Below are positions 7,903 to 17,178 of a DNA stretch of 64,000 nt, in pieces. Location: positions 62,001-126,000 of the forward strand of contig WVSR01000001.1 of the NCBI GenBank assembly GCA_015689775.1, given 5' to 3'. The stretch comes from Rhodobacterales bacterium LSUCC0387. Lineage in GTDB: Bacteria > Pseudomonadota > Alphaproteobacteria > Rhodobacterales > Rhodobacteraceae. Positions within the stretch are counted from its first letter, which is position 1, and each line of letters begins with the position of its first letter. Position numbers and translations under genes: made by a program. Under the pieces are notes generated by a model. It saw only the letters and a program-made list of their open reading frames with translations, was not told the DNA's origin and made no database searches.

Positions 7903-8871
7903 CTAGTCTATTTCTTCTTTGCCGCGCAAAATAGCCGTCATCCGCGGCACGCTTGGCGCCCCAATGCGGCCATGGGTGCGCAGGACAGGCTTCTTGCTAT
8001 CTGCAGGACGGCTATCTTCGCGCAGCACGATATAAACACCTGACGCAATGATGACGGCCGCACCGATCACGGTGGCTTGATCCACCCGTTCGCCAAAAAA
8101 CATTGTGCCAAAGAAGACGGCCCAAAAGATCTGCGAATATTGCATAGGCGCAACGATCACGGCATCCGCCATGCGATACGCCAAAATCACAAGCCACATC
8201 GCAAACAAGGCCAAAATCGCCACCAGCGCAATCAATGCCATGTCTAACAGGGGCATCGGCTCATAGACAAAAGGCAGAAGCGCCGCCATGACGATAAAAT
8301 TGGCCATCATCGGATAGAGCATCAGGGTAACGGAGCGTTCTTCAGATCCAATTTTGCGCAAAATTACCGAGACTAAGGCACCGCCGAATGCCGCTGCCAA
8401 CGCGGATAGATGCCCAAGGTTCAAGTCCGCAGCCCCTGGTCGAAGCACGATCAAAACGCCGAAAAGCCCTACGACCACCGCGCTAGCGCGCCGAATGCCA
8501 ATGCGTTCGCCCAACATTGGGATGGCAAGCAAGGTGATCAGAACCGGCATCGCAAAAATGATGGCGTAGGTCTGCGTCAAGGGCAGGGTTGAAAACGCAT
8601 AAAAAGCGGTCGCGCCCGTGAACACCACTGCAATCGAACGCAACGCTGTCCAAAATGGATATTTGGGCCGTAACGTTTCTGGCTTGGGCTCGCCCATCAG
8701 CAATAACATGGTGACGGGAAACCCAAACAAAACCGAGAAGAACACAATCTGAAAGACCGAATAGCTTGCGCCGAGATATTTGATCACCACATCGTGAGTG
8801 GCATAAATTCCAAATGCCGCCAATGCGATCAACGCGCCTTTGATATTGGTGCTCTTACGATCTTTGGACAT
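7903..8871 (-). CDS. EamA/DMT-family transporter
   Basis: A 322-residue membrane protein with two tandem EamA domains (about 10 hydrophobic segments), a first helix GALIALAAFGIYATHDVVIKYLG, and a charged C-terminal tail of about 40 residues. AAGGA precedes the ATG by 7 nt. It may be transcribed together with the iron permease downstream, but the operator-like palindrome between them suggests the permease has its own promoter. The family exports small metabolites or amino acids; the substrate is unknown. Confidence 0.82.
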   Translation of the reverse strand: MSKDRKSTNIKGALIALAAFGIYATHDVVIKYLGASYSVFQIVFFSVLFGFPVTMLLLMGEPKPETLRPKYPFWTALRSIAVVFTGATAFYAFSTLPLTQTYAIIFAMPVLITLLAIPMLGERIGIRRASAVVVGLFGVLIVLRPGAADLNLGHLSALAAAFGGALVSVILRKIGSEERSVTLMLYPMMANFIVMAALLPFVYEPMPLLDMALIALVAILALFAMWLVILAYRMADAVIVAPMQYSQIFWAVFFGTMFFGERVDQATVIGAAVIIASGVYIVLREDSRPADSKKPVLRTHGRIGAPSVPRMTAILRGKEEID

Positions 8872-8992
8872 GGCGTTTCCTTGGCTTATCCCTCAATCAA
8901 GGCATCGGCACACCCGCTTGCCAAGATTGAATATGCGAGATATCGACATTCTTGCACCCAATGCTGGAGCTTTGCATCGGGCGGCGTAGATG

Positions 8993-9030
8993 CACAAAAA
9001 CACCCGCTCAACCTTGCGGTCAAGCGGGTG
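8993..9030 (-). terminator. intrinsic terminator of leuB
   Basis: CACCCGCT (9001-9008) pairs with AGCGGGTG (9023-9030). Read on the minus strand the stem is followed by TTTTTGT, 23 nt past the leuB stop codon. Confidence 0.8.
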
Positions 9031-9052
9031 CAAATCGGAACAGAGCCGAAAC

Positions 9053-10159
9053 TTACAAAGACGCGCCTAGCGCTTTGACAATCGCATCACCCATCTGAGC
9101 GGTAGAAACAGGCGAACCGCCATCTGGCCCCATCAAATCAGCTGTACGCAGACCATCAGCCAAAACGGCCTCAACCGCTTTTTCCAAACGGGTCGCCTCA
9201 TCCCCATGATCAAAGCTATAGCGCAGCGCCATCGCAAAGCTGAGAATGCACGCAATCGGGTTTGCTTTGCCTTGGCCTGCAATGTCAGGTGCGGAGCCGT
9301 GAACGGGCTCATACAATGCTTTGGGGCGGCCATTGGCCATCGGCGCGCCCAGACTTGCCGAAGGCAACATCCCCAAAGACCCCGTCAACATTGCCGCCAA
9401 ATCAGAAAGCAGATCACCAAAGAGGTTATCCGTGACGATCACATCAAACTGCTTTGGCCAACGGGTCAGCTGCATGGCACCTGCGTCAGCATACATATGC
9501 GACAATTCCACATCAGAGTATTCGGCAGCATGCACTTCGGTCACAACCTGACGCCACAACACGCCTGATTCCATAACATTGGCCTTCTCCATTGAGCAGA
9601 CCTTGTTGTTGCGGCGGCGCGCCAGTTCGAAGGCCGACCGCGCCACGCGGGCAATCTCGCTTTCGGTGTAACGCTGGGTGTTCACGCCAACGCGTTCATT
9701 GCCTTCTTGATGGATGCCGCGTGGCTCACCGAAATAAACGCCGCTGGTCAGTTCGCGGATAATCATGATGTCGAGACCGCCAACCACATCGGCCTTCAAC
9801 GAAGAAAAATCAGCGAGGGCATCGAAACACTGTGCGGGGCGCAGGTTGGCGTAGAGGTCCATCTCTTTACGCAGGCGCAGCAGGCCGCGCTCGGGCTTTA
9901 CGCTGAAATCGAGATCGTCATATTTTGGGCCGCCAACCGCGCCAAGCAAAACCGCATCAACATTCTGCGCCTTATCCATCGTCTCATCGGTCAAAGGCGT
10001 ACCATACGCATCATACGCGCAACCGCCCACCAAATCTTCGGTGACATCAAAGGTCAGGCCACGCTTTGCGCCATACCAGTCAATGATTTTGTGTACTTCG
10101 GCCATAACCTCGGGGCCAATCCCGTCACCGGGAAGAATGAGAAGCGAAGGGTTGCTCAT
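9053..10159 (-). CDS. leuB: 3-isopropylmalate dehydrogenase
   Basis: A 368-residue NAD-dependent oxidative decarboxylase of the leucine pathway (3-isopropylmalate to 2-oxoisocaproate). The start [19 protein letters not shown] carries the conserved LPGDGIGPE loop; internal motifs include the [13 protein letters not shown] substrate segment and the [15 protein letters not shown] metal-binding aspartates. The start at 10159 is preferred over the in-frame upstream ATG because family members begin just before this loop. It follows leuD and a small membrane protein gene on the same strand and ends at a clear terminator, so it closes the leuD-leuB unit. Confidence 0.96.
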   Translation of the reverse strand: MSNPSLLILPGDGIGPEVMAEVHKIIDWYGAKRGLTFDVTEDLVGGCAYDAYGTPLTDETMDKAQNVDAVLLGAVGGPKYDDLDFSVKPERGLLRLRKEMDLYANLRPAQCFDALADFSSLKADVVGGLDIMIIRELTSGVYFGEPRGIHQEGNERVGVNTQRYTESEIARVARSAFELARRRNNKVCSMEKANVMESGVLWRQVVTEVHAAEYSDVELSHMYADAGAMQLTRWPKQFDVIVTDNLFGDLLSDLAAMLTGSLGMLPSASLGAPMANGRPKALYEPVHGSAPDIAGQGKANPIACILSFAMALRYSFDHGDEATRLEKAVEAVLADGLRTADLMGPDGGSPVSTAQMGDAIVKALGASL

Positions 10160-10218
10160 GGAATTAATCCGTCTTGAAAATCCTGATTGCACACGCCTAT
10201 CCTTTGGCTGCGTCAGGG

Positions 10219-10557
10219 TCAAGAAAGGGCCAATCTTTCACCAGGTGTCAGCGCCGAGATGATCCGCTTTTGGTAACTGCGGATCATGCAACGCAGCCGC
10301 AGCAGGGCCGTTACCCAGATCAACGGACATATTGGAAAATCGCCCGTAGGGTCACAAACCAAACCACGCAATGCCCACCATGGGCTAGGGTGCCTCCTGT
10401 CCGTGAAAACAGCGCGCCCAAGAGAGGGCGACAATATTAGCGGCAGGCCTAAGCTCCATATAATATTTCTGCGCGCATCACATTTTAAACGATTGACCAC
10501 ATCACTGCCCACTGTCGGGTCAAACATCGGCAGGTTTACCCACATATTGAATGACAT
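10219..10557 (-). CDS. small putative membrane protein between leuD and leuB
   Basis: A 112-residue ORF on the same strand as leuD and leuB. Two hydrophobic stretches ([17 protein letters not shown] and [16 protein letters not shown]) and a basic, helical C-terminus ending TPGERLALS look like a real small inner-membrane protein. The alternative is an unusually long chance frame. It fills the otherwise empty leuD-leuB gap. Start uncertain: ATGs at 10557 and 10527 both lack a strong ribosome site. No function can be assigned. Confidence 0.5.
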   Translation of the reverse strand: MSFNMWVNLPMFDPTVGSDVVNRLKCDARRNIIWSLGLPLILSPSLGRAVFTDRRHPSPWWALRGLVCDPTGDFPICPLIWVTALLRLRCMIRSYQKRIISALTPGERLALS

Positions 10558-10618
10558 ACCCCGCTCAGGCCATTTGCTAAAGCTTATGAACAGGGCAAAA
10601 GGGCAAGCGCGCTTGAAG

Positions 10619-11224
10619 CTAAACCCAAGGACGCGCGGATTGCGCGGTTGCTTCAAAGGCGTCAATGGCCTCGACCTTGGTCAAAGATAGGCCGATATCA
10701 TCCAATCCATTGAGCAAGCAATGTTTGCGGAACGGGTCGATTTCAAAGGCGATCTTTTGGCCATCGGGGCGGGTGATCTCTTGCGCCTCAAGGTCGATGG
10801 TCAAAGTGGCATTCGCGCCGTTTGACGCGTCATCCATCAGTTTATCGACCTCTTCCTGCGGCAGAGGGATCGGCAAAATCCCGTTCTTGAAGCAGTTGTT
10901 AAAGAAAATATCAGCAAAGCTCGGTGCAATCACGCAACGAATGCCAAAATCCAACAACGCCCAAGGCGCGTGTTCGCGCGAGGAGCCACAGCCAAAATTG
11001 TCGCCAGCTACCAAAATCTGCGCATCCCGATATGCGGGCTTGTTCAGAACGAAATCAGGGAGTTCATTGCCTGATTGATCAAAGCGCATCTCGTCAAAGA
11101 GGTTTTTACCCAAACCAGAGCGTTTGATCGTTTTCAAAAACTGCTTGGGGATGATCATATCTGTGTCGATATTGATCAGCGGAAGTGGGGCTGCAATCCC
11201 CGTCAGGGTTGTAAACTTATCCAT
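10619..11224 (-). CDS. leuD: 3-isopropylmalate dehydratase small subunit
   Basis: A 201-residue small subunit of isopropylmalate isomerase, which pairs with LeuC to convert 2- to 3-isopropylmalate. The swivel-domain motif [13 protein letters not shown] is intact, and the N-terminus [29 protein letters not shown] is typical. AAGGAGAGG lies just before the ATG. The leuC partner is 2.1 kb upstream on the same strand, separated by a DUF4198/HupE-like divergent pair, so leuC and leuD are not in one simple operon here. Confidence 0.96.
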   Translation of the reverse strand: MDKFTTLTGIAAPLPLINIDTDMIIPKQFLKTIKRSGLGKNLFDEMRFDQSGNELPDFVLNKPAYRDAQILVAGDNFGCGSSREHAPWALLDFGIRCVIAPSFADIFFNNCFKNGILPIPLPQEEVDKLMDDASNGANATLTIDLEAQEITRPDGQKIAFEIDPFRKHCLLNGLDDIGLSLTKVEAIDAFEATAQSARPWV

Positions 11225-11297
11225 AGGCCTCTCCTTGAGATCGGTCAGGCTTTAGCCAATCTGGCACGCAGGGGCAAGCCATACTCACACCCCGCGC

Positions 11298-12095
11298 TCA
11301 TGGGATCATAAAACTCAGACCCGCCCAACGCGTGCCCCATACGGGGCCATCTTCTTGGGGTGTAATCTCATCCAAAACCACGGCATCGGCGAAATAGGCG
11401 TAACCTGACATGACAGGCAAGTTCACCTCGCCTTGATCATTGGTGCGATGCAGCGTGATCGTAACCTCGCCTTCAGGGCTGCGCGCAAACAGTTCGACCT
11501 GAACAGCGGTGCGCGGGGTGTCTTGATCAAAAAGCTGAAGCAAGAACCCATCGCTCACATCGTCAAAATAGGGGTTCTCCAATGCAACGAATTCGGTCGA
11601 CAGGCCAAAGCGCTGATCTTGTCCCGCACCGTCACCTACGGCGAACAACGCCTTTACATGACGGGTATAGGCCTCGGAAAAACCTGCGCGCGGCAGGCCG
11701 CGCGCATTGTGGCGCGCCTCGACAGCCCCAAAATCTTTATGCTCGGCAAATGCTGCAAATTTTTCCCACTCTGACCATGTGACCAATTTCGGCGTGCTTT
11801 CGTGGATCATCACCACCAAACCATCGGCAACATCTAAAACATGGGCGGCGGGGCGATCCCCAAAACGCCCCTCAACAGGCCGCAAACCATTGGCATCAGC
11901 GATTTCAAACCGCGTGAAATCTCGCGGTAGATAAACCATCGGCGCACCGCGCAATTCAGTGCCCACACGCAGGTCAGCACGAATTTCCCCGCCCGACGGA
12001 ACCATGTATTCCAGGGGATCAATCCAAAATTCATGCGCAAATAGCTTGCCCGCCAACAAAATTGTGCCAATATTCAGACAAACGGCCAGTTTCAT
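11298..12095 (-). CDS. DUF4198-family periplasmic protein, probable metal-uptake accessory
   Basis: A 265-residue secreted protein: hydrophobic signal segment (residues 4-20, cleavage near LFAHEF), then a mature N-terminus AHEFWIDPLEYMVPSGG that is characteristic of DUF4198, a beta-sandwich family often encoded beside cobalt or nickel importers. The histidine right after the signal peptide could be a metal ligand. A GGGGAGAG ribosome site precedes the ATG. It is divergent, with 31 bp between start codons, from a HupE/UreJ-type membrane protein, so the two probably act together. The metal is not determined by sequence. Confidence 0.78.
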   Translation of the reverse strand: MKLAVCLNIGTILLAGKLFAHEFWIDPLEYMVPSGGEIRADLRVGTELRGAPMVYLPRDFTRFEIADANGLRPVEGRFGDRPAAHVLDVADGLVVMIHESTPKLVTWSEWEKFAAFAEHKDFGAVEARHNARGLPRAGFSEAYTRHVKALFAVGDGAGQDQRFGLSTEFVALENPYFDDVSDGFLLQLFDQDTPRTAVQVELFARSPEGEVTITLHRTNDQGEVNLPVMSGYAYFADAVVLDEITPQEDGPVWGTRWAGLSFMIP

Positions 12096-12126
12096 TACAT
12101 CTCTCCCCTCAGCCTAGGCAGTGACC

Positions 12127-13272
12127 ATGATCTTAAGTCGCGTCTTGTCAAACAGTTCCCACATCACTTTTTTGTTGGCGACCCTATGCTTGATGTTAGG
12201 CACATCAGCGCGAGCCCATGAAATCCGCCCTGCAGTGGCCGATGTGTCTGTCACCGCCGATGCGGTGGAGATGGGCATCTCCCTGACGCTAGAGCCGCTG
12301 ATTGCAGGTATTAACCTTGCGGGTCTGGAAAATACCAATGACGCGCCAGAGGCGTTGATCTATGACCAATTGCGCGCGCAATCGCCCGAGGCCCTGCGCG
12401 CCGCGTTCGAGGGGGCATGGCCGCGTATTCAGGACAATATCCAGATTGTCGTGGGTGGGGTGACACTACCCCCTGAATTTGTGGGTGTCAGCATCACCCC
12501 CAATCCCGATTTGGAACTACCACGCGACACCACTTTGACCCTGCGCGTCGATTTACCTATGGGGGATGCGCCCGTTCAAATTGGCTGGAGCGCGTCTTAT
12601 GGCGAATTGGTGCTGCGTCAGGTGGGCGGCGGCGCGGATGCCTATCAAGGCTTTCTCACCAATGGCGAATTATCAGAACCTTTGCCCCGCGGCACTGCCC
12701 TCAGCGAGGGGGCATGGCCGGTCTTTACCCGATATGTTATCGCAGGGTTTGAGCATATTATCCCCTTGGGGATAGATCATATTCTCTTTGTTTTGGGCCT
12801 GTTTTTCTTCTCGCTACGCCTCAAGCCTTTGTTGCTTCAGGTCAGCGCATTTACTTTGGCCCATACCATTACGCTCGCCCTTGCAAGTCTTGAGATTGTG
12901 CGCGTCCCCGCCTCGGTGGTCGAGCCATTAATTGCTGCTTCAATCGTCTATGTGGGTGTCGAAAACATTCTTGGCCGTGAAAACCTACGCGCCCGCACGG
13001 CGTTGGTGTTCGGGTTTGGCCTGCTGCACGGGCTTGGCTTCGCTTCGGTTCTTGGGGATTTTGGGATCGCCGCAGACCGCTTTGGCGTGGCATTGGTCGG
13101 TTTCAATATTGGGGTCGAATTTGGTCAGCTTGCGGTAATCGGTCTGGCCTTCCTTGCGGTTGGCCTCTGGTTTGGCAAGCGCGATTGGTATCGCCCCTTC
13201 ATCGCAATCCCCGCCTCGGTGGTCATCTCCGCCATTGGGGCCTATTGGGTGGTCGAGCGCACCTTGCTTTGA
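12127..13272 (+). CDS. HupE/UreJ-family membrane protein, putative nickel/cobalt permease
   Basis: A 381-residue protein with a signal-like N-terminus ending in ARAHEIRPAVADV, an extracytoplasmic domain of about 190 residues, then 6 to 7 membrane helices. The HupE hallmarks are present: HIIPLGIDHILFVLGLFFF (histidine, aspartate, histidine of the H-x5-DH type), AHTITLALASL, and LLHGLGFASVL with a histidine in a glycine-rich helix. HupE/UreJ proteins import nickel or related metals. No urease or hydrogenase genes are in the window. ATG at 12127 chosen; a GTG two codons earlier is possible. It ends at a bidirectional terminator shared with leuC. Confidence 0.82.
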   Translation: MILSRVLSNSSHITFLLATLCLMLGTSARAHEIRPAVADVSVTADAVEMGISLTLEPLIAGINLAGLENTNDAPEALIYDQLRAQSPEALRAAFEGAWPRIQDNIQIVVGGVTLPPEFVGVSITPNPDLELPRDTTLTLRVDLPMGDAPVQIGWSASYGELVLRQVGGGADAYQGFLTNGELSEPLPRGTALSEGAWPVFTRYVIAGFEHIIPLGIDHILFVLGLFFFSLRLKPLLLQVSAFTLAHTITLALASLEIVRVPASVVEPLIAASIVYVGVENILGRENLRARTALVFGFGLLHGLGFASVLGDFGIAADRFGVALVGFNIGVEFGQLAVIGLAFLAVGLWFGKRDWYRPFIAIPASVVISAIGAYWVVERTLL

Positions 13273-13280
13273 GGCAACAA

Positions 13281-13310
13281 AAAAGCCCCGCCAAATCGGC
13301 GGGGCTTTTT
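13281..13310. terminator. bidirectional terminator between the HupE-like gene and leuC
   Basis: AAAAGCCCCGCC (13281-13292), a 5-nt loop, and GGCGGGGCTTTTT (13298-13310). The stem is flanked by A-run and T-run, so it can end transcripts from both convergent genes. Confidence 0.88.
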
Positions 13311-13331
13311 CGAAATTCACCTGGGGCGAAG

Positions 13332-14735
13332 TTACATCATCTCGCGCACATCAGTGAGGCGTCCTGTAATCGCTGCCGCAGCAGCCATTGCAGGGCTCAT
13401 CAAATGGGTGCGACCACCGCGCCCCTGACGCCCCTCAAAGTTGCGGTTTGATGTTGCTGCACAGCGTTCACCGGGCTGAAGTTGGTCAGGGTTCATCGCA
13501 AGACACATGGAGCATCCTGCGAGACGCCATTCAAAACCTGCCTCGATGAAAATATCAGCCAGACCCTCTTCTTCAGCCTGCGCCCGCACAAGGCCAGAGC
13601 CGGGCACAACCATTGCGCGCTTTACAGCGATTTTCTTACCCTTCAGGATTTCAGCTGCCGCGCGCAAATCTTCGATGCGGCCATTTGTGCAAGATCCGAT
13701 AAACACTGTGTCGATTTCGACATCCTGCAAACGCTGACCCGGTTTGAGGTCCATATATTCCAAAGAACGGCGCGCAGCATCGACCTTGCCACCTTTGAAA
13801 TCTTCGGGTGCAGGGACAACATCGGTGATTGGCAATACATCCTCAGGACTGGTGCCCCATGTCACCACTGGCGCAATATCCTCGCCCTTGATGGTGATGA
13901 CCTTATCCCAATGTGCGTCCTCATCCGAGAACAGGGTCTTCCACCATGTCAAAGCAGCCTCCCATTGAGCGCCTTTTGGCGCGTGAGGGCGGCCCATGAC
14001 ATAGTCAAAGGTCTTTTGATCAGGCGAGATCAGGCCTGCGCGCGCGCCGCCCTCAATCGCCATGTTGCAGACCGTCATGCGCCCTTCCATCGACAATTCG
14101 CGAATGGCTTGGCCGCAATATTCTATCACATAGCCTGTGCCGCCCGCCGTGCCCGTATGGCCAATAACTGATAGGGTAATGTCTTTAGCCGTCACGCCTG
14201 GGCGCAGACTGCCTGTGATCTCGACCTTCATATTCTTGGATTTTTTCTGGATCAGGGTCTGGGTGGCCAGAACATGCTCAACCTCAGATGTACCGATCCC
14301 ATGCGCAAGCGCCCCGAAGGCCCCATGGGTCGCGGTATGGCTGTCGCCACAAACCACGGTCATTCCCGGCAATGTCCAGCCCTGTTCAGGGCCAACAATG
14401 TGCACAATGCCCTGACGCACATCAGAAACCGGGTAATAGTGTATCCCGAAATCCTTGGCGTTTTTATCAAGCGCCTCGACCTGAATACGGCTTTCCTCAT
14501 TCATCCCACCTTTCAAACGATCAGGTGTGGTGGGGACGTTGTGATCCGGCACTGCAATGGTTTTCTCAGGCGCACGCACACTGCGCCCTGCCATACGCAG
14601 ACCCTCAAACGCCTGCGGGCTTGTCACCTCATGCACAAGGTGGCGATCAATATACAAAAGGCAGGTGCCATCCTCAGCCTCATGGACAAGATGGGCATCC
14701 CAGATTTTGTCATAAAGGGTTTTTCCTGCGGTCAT
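13332..14735 (-). CDS. leuC: 3-isopropylmalate dehydratase large subunit
   Basis: A 467-residue 4Fe-4S aconitase-family protein that catalyses 2- to 3-isopropylmalate isomerisation with LeuD. Cluster ligands are visible as the cysteine in [20 protein letters not shown] and the pair in [41 protein letters not shown]-type substrate motifs are intact. It starts [17 protein letters not shown], with AAGGAG about 10 nt before the ATG. Normal length, no oddities. Confidence 0.97.
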   Translation of the reverse strand: MTAGKTLYDKIWDAHLVHEAEDGTCLLYIDRHLVHEVTSPQAFEGLRMAGRSVRAPEKTIAVPDHNVPTTPDRLKGGMNEESRIQVEALDKNAKDFGIHYYPVSDVRQGIVHIVGPEQGWTLPGMTVVCGDSHTATHGAFGALAHGIGTSEVEHVLATQTLIQKKSKNMKVEITGSLRPGVTAKDITLSVIGHTGTAGGTGYVIEYCGQAIRELSMEGRMTVCNMAIEGGARAGLISPDQKTFDYVMGRPHAPKGAQWEAALTWWKTLFSDEDAHWDKVITIKGEDIAPVVTWGTSPEDVLPITDVVPAPEDFKGGKVDAARRSLEYMDLKPGQRLQDVEIDTVFIGSCTNGRIEDLRAAAEILKGKKIAVKRAMVVPGSGLVRAQAEEEGLADIFIEAGFEWRLAGCSMCLAMNPDQLQPGERCAATSNRNFEGRQGRGGRTHLMSPAMAAAAAITGRLTDVREMM

Positions 14736-14927
14736 GTCTTTACTCCTTACGGGCGATTGGGTCAGGGAAATTGGTTTGCGTCACGAGGACGGCAAACGCC
14801 CCCTGTCGCCAGAGGCACGCCCGAAAAAGCGCCACGGCAGGCGCGCGCGATCATCCATGTCAAACACCCGTGTCATATGGGCCATTTACTGCGCTTGAGG
14901 CTGCGGCGCAAGCGGTGAGCGCGCGAC

Positions 14928-16580
14928 TTAGCCTTTGAGTTCAGATAGGTTAAAGGATGGCGCCAGCATATCTGGGTCGAGCCGTAATTCGATCAGATGC
15001 AGGCCTCCCTCCAAAGCCGTCTCAAAGGCAGGCGCGAATTCAGCTGTGCGGGTCACCAAATGACCCGTCCCACCATAGGCTTGTGCCAAGGCGGCATAAT
15101 CAGGGTTGAATAAATCCGTGCCAGACACGCGGGCTGGATAGGTTTTCTCTTGGTGCATCCGAATGGTGCCGTAGCGGCCATTATTCGCGATCACCACGAC
15201 AATATCCGCCCCAAATTGTCGCGCCGTAGACAATTCCTGCAAGGTCATTTGCAAGCAACCATCCCCCGCTGTGCAAATGACAGGGATTTCACGATGCGCC
15301 AGTTTGGCCGCGACCGCGGCAGGCAATCCATATCCCATCGAGCCAGAAGTAGGCGCAAGCTGTTGACCATAGCGGCGATAAGAAAAATAGCGATGCACAA
15401 AAGCCGCGTAATTGCCTGCTCCATTGGTCACGATCCCATGCCCCCCAAGGATACGAGACATCTCAAGCACGACTTCCTCAAGGCGCACATCACCCGTTGT
15501 GGTTTGGGGGTTTTGCCACGCGCGATAGGCCGCATGCGCGCGCGCGGCGCGACCCTGATCTTGTGCGGGGATATCATCTAGAACCGCCCGCGCCACCCGC
15601 AGAAAAGCGGGGATGTCACAAACCATACTTGCATCAGGGCGATAGACGCGACCCAATTCATCCGGATCAGTATGCGCGTGATAAAGCCGCCCCTGCCAAC
15701 CCTTGCGCGGATCGCGCAATACATATCCGCCTGTCACCACCTCACCCATGCGGGTGCCTAGGGCCAGAACCCGATCCGCCTTGGCAAAACTTTGCATGGT
15801 TGCGGGACAGGCCCCGACACCCAAATACCCCGCGAAGCAAGGGTGATGATTATCAACGTAATCCTGCCGCCTGAAACTGGTGGCGATTGGGATGTCCAAA
15901 TGTGCTGCAATCGTTTCAGCATCCGCGCGGGTCTGTTCTGACCAATCGCTGCCACCCACCACCATCATGGGTGATTTGCACGCGGCGAGGGCGCCAAGCC
16001 ATTCCCGAACAATCTGCGGATCAGGCAAAGAGGACGAAACACCCGAAGGGGCTAAATCAACACAGTCCGCCACCGCCGAAAGAATATCCTCGGGCAGAGC
16101 CAAAACCACGGGCCCCTTGCGGCCCGATTGCGCCACGCGAAAAGCGCGCGCAATATATTCTGGCAATCGGTCAGTTTGCTCCACCTCCGCGACCCATTTC
16201 ACGAGCGGGCCGAAAAACGCACGATAATCAACCTCTTGGAAAGCTGCGCGATCCCGATGCGCCAGCGGAACCTGCCCGACAAAACAGACCAACGGGGTGC
16301 TGTCATGCATGGCCACATGCAGGCCAGAGGCGGCATTGCTGGCCCCAGGCCCACGGGTAACGAATAAAACGCCCACCTCGCCAGTGGTTTTTGCATGGGC
16401 CTCGGCCATCATGGCCGCACCCCCCTCTTGGCGACACACGATGTTCTCGATTTTGCGATCGTAAAGCCCATCCAATGCGGCCAGAAAACTTTCACCTGGA
16501 ACAGAGAAAACACGCCGCACCCCATGCGCTGCAAGTTGATCTGCAAGGATTTTGCCACCATGGCGTGAAAGGGGGGTCAT
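14928..16580 (-). CDS. thiamine-pyrophosphate enzyme, acetolactate-synthase-like, substrate unknown
   Basis: A 550-residue protein with the three-domain TPP-enzyme layout. The N-terminal pyrimidine domain has the activating glutamate (VPGESFLAAL, E30); a central domain follows; the C-terminal PP domain has the diphosphate/Mg motif GDGCLQMTLQELSTARQFG ending in NNGRYGTI. This is the acetolactate synthase / benzoylformate decarboxylase superfamily. No small regulatory subunit gene is nearby, and leuC is not proof of a role in branched-chain synthesis. A general TPP-dependent lyase or decarboxylase is the safe call. Start at 16580 chosen because it begins the conserved domain; upstream residues look non-coding. 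Confidence 0.8.
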   Translation of the reverse strand: MTPLSRHGGKILADQLAAHGVRRVFSVPGESFLAALDGLYDRKIENIVCRQEGGAAMMAEAHAKTTGEVGVLFVTRGPGASNAASGLHVAMHDSTPLVCFVGQVPLAHRDRAAFQEVDYRAFFGPLVKWVAEVEQTDRLPEYIARAFRVAQSGRKGPVVLALPEDILSAVADCVDLAPSGVSSSLPDPQIVREWLGALAACKSPMMVVGGSDWSEQTRADAETIAAHLDIPIATSFRRQDYVDNHHPCFAGYLGVGACPATMQSFAKADRVLALGTRMGEVVTGGYVLRDPRKGWQGRLYHAHTDPDELGRVYRPDASMVCDIPAFLRVARAVLDDIPAQDQGRAARAHAAYRAWQNPQTTTGDVRLEEVVLEMSRILGGHGIVTNGAGNYAAFVHRYFSYRRYGQQLAPTSGSMGYGLPAAVAAKLAHREIPVICTAGDGCLQMTLQELSTARQFGADIVVVIANNGRYGTIRMHQEKTYPARVSGTDLFNPDYAALAQAYGGTGHLVTRTAEFAPAFETALEGGLHLIELRLDPDMLAPSFNLSELKG

Positions 16581-16638
16581 TGTTTCAATCTCTATCCTGA
16601 CTATCTTTGCGAGGAGCATAGACGAAGAAGGGTGCGAG

Positions 16639-17178
16639 ATGTCCAGAGGAAGATTAATCGGGCTGTGCGGGGCGTTGCGCAAAGGATCAAGCAATCGAAA
16701 ACTGATGAACGCGGCTGCGCAGAGCTTTGACCCCGCTGAATTTATTGAGGCGAATTTGCAGCTTCCGCTCTATGATGGGGATGTTGAAGACAGCCAAGGC
16801 ATCCCTGACGCGGTGATCCGCCTGCGCGATCAAATCGCAGCGGCGGATGCGGTGATCATCTCGACCCCTGAATATAACAAGGCGTTGTCAGGCGTTTTGA
16901 AAAATGCGCTTGATTGGATTAGTCGCACCGACAGCAACCCGTGGCGTGATAAACCCGTTGCGATTATGTCTTCAGCAGCAGGGCGAGCAGGCGGCGAGCG
17001 GGCGCAATATTCACTGCGCCTCTGTCTAACCCCATTTCGTCCACATCTTTTGACTGGGCCCGAGCTCTGTTTGGCGCAAGGGCCCGATCAATTTGATGGC
17101 GAGGTTCTGATCAATGCGCGCGCGCAAAAAACCCTTGATGAATTGATGGGTGAATTGCGGCGTGCAGCGGGGCTTTAG
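16639..17178 (+). CDS. NADPH-dependent FMN reductase family flavoprotein
   Basis: A 179-residue flavodoxin-like reductase. The N-terminal phosphate loop (GLCGALRKGSSNRKLM) and the STPEYNKALSGVLKNALDWISR motif are diagnostic of the chromate/quinone/azo-dye reductase family, which binds FMN and reduces small quinones with NAD(P)H. A GAAGG ribosome site precedes the ATG at 16639. It is divergent from the TPP enzyme and overlaps the 3' end of the convergent FAD oxidoreductase by 4 bp. The natural substrate is unknown. Confidence 0.87.
   Translation: MSRGRLIGLCGALRKGSSNRKLMNAAAQSFDPAEFIEANLQLPLYDGDVEDSQGIPDAVIRLRDQIAAADAVIISTPEYNKALSGVLKNALDWISRTDSNPWRDKPVAIMSSAAGRAGGERAQYSLRLCLTPFRPHLLTGPELCLAQGPDQFDGEVLINARAQKTLDELMGELRRAAGL

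Noticed and set aside
14736-14927. 33-residue minus-strand ORF upstream of leuC (MAHMTRVFDMDD...)
   Set aside because: It lacks a ribosome site and any recognisable motif; more likely chance or leuC promoter DNA.
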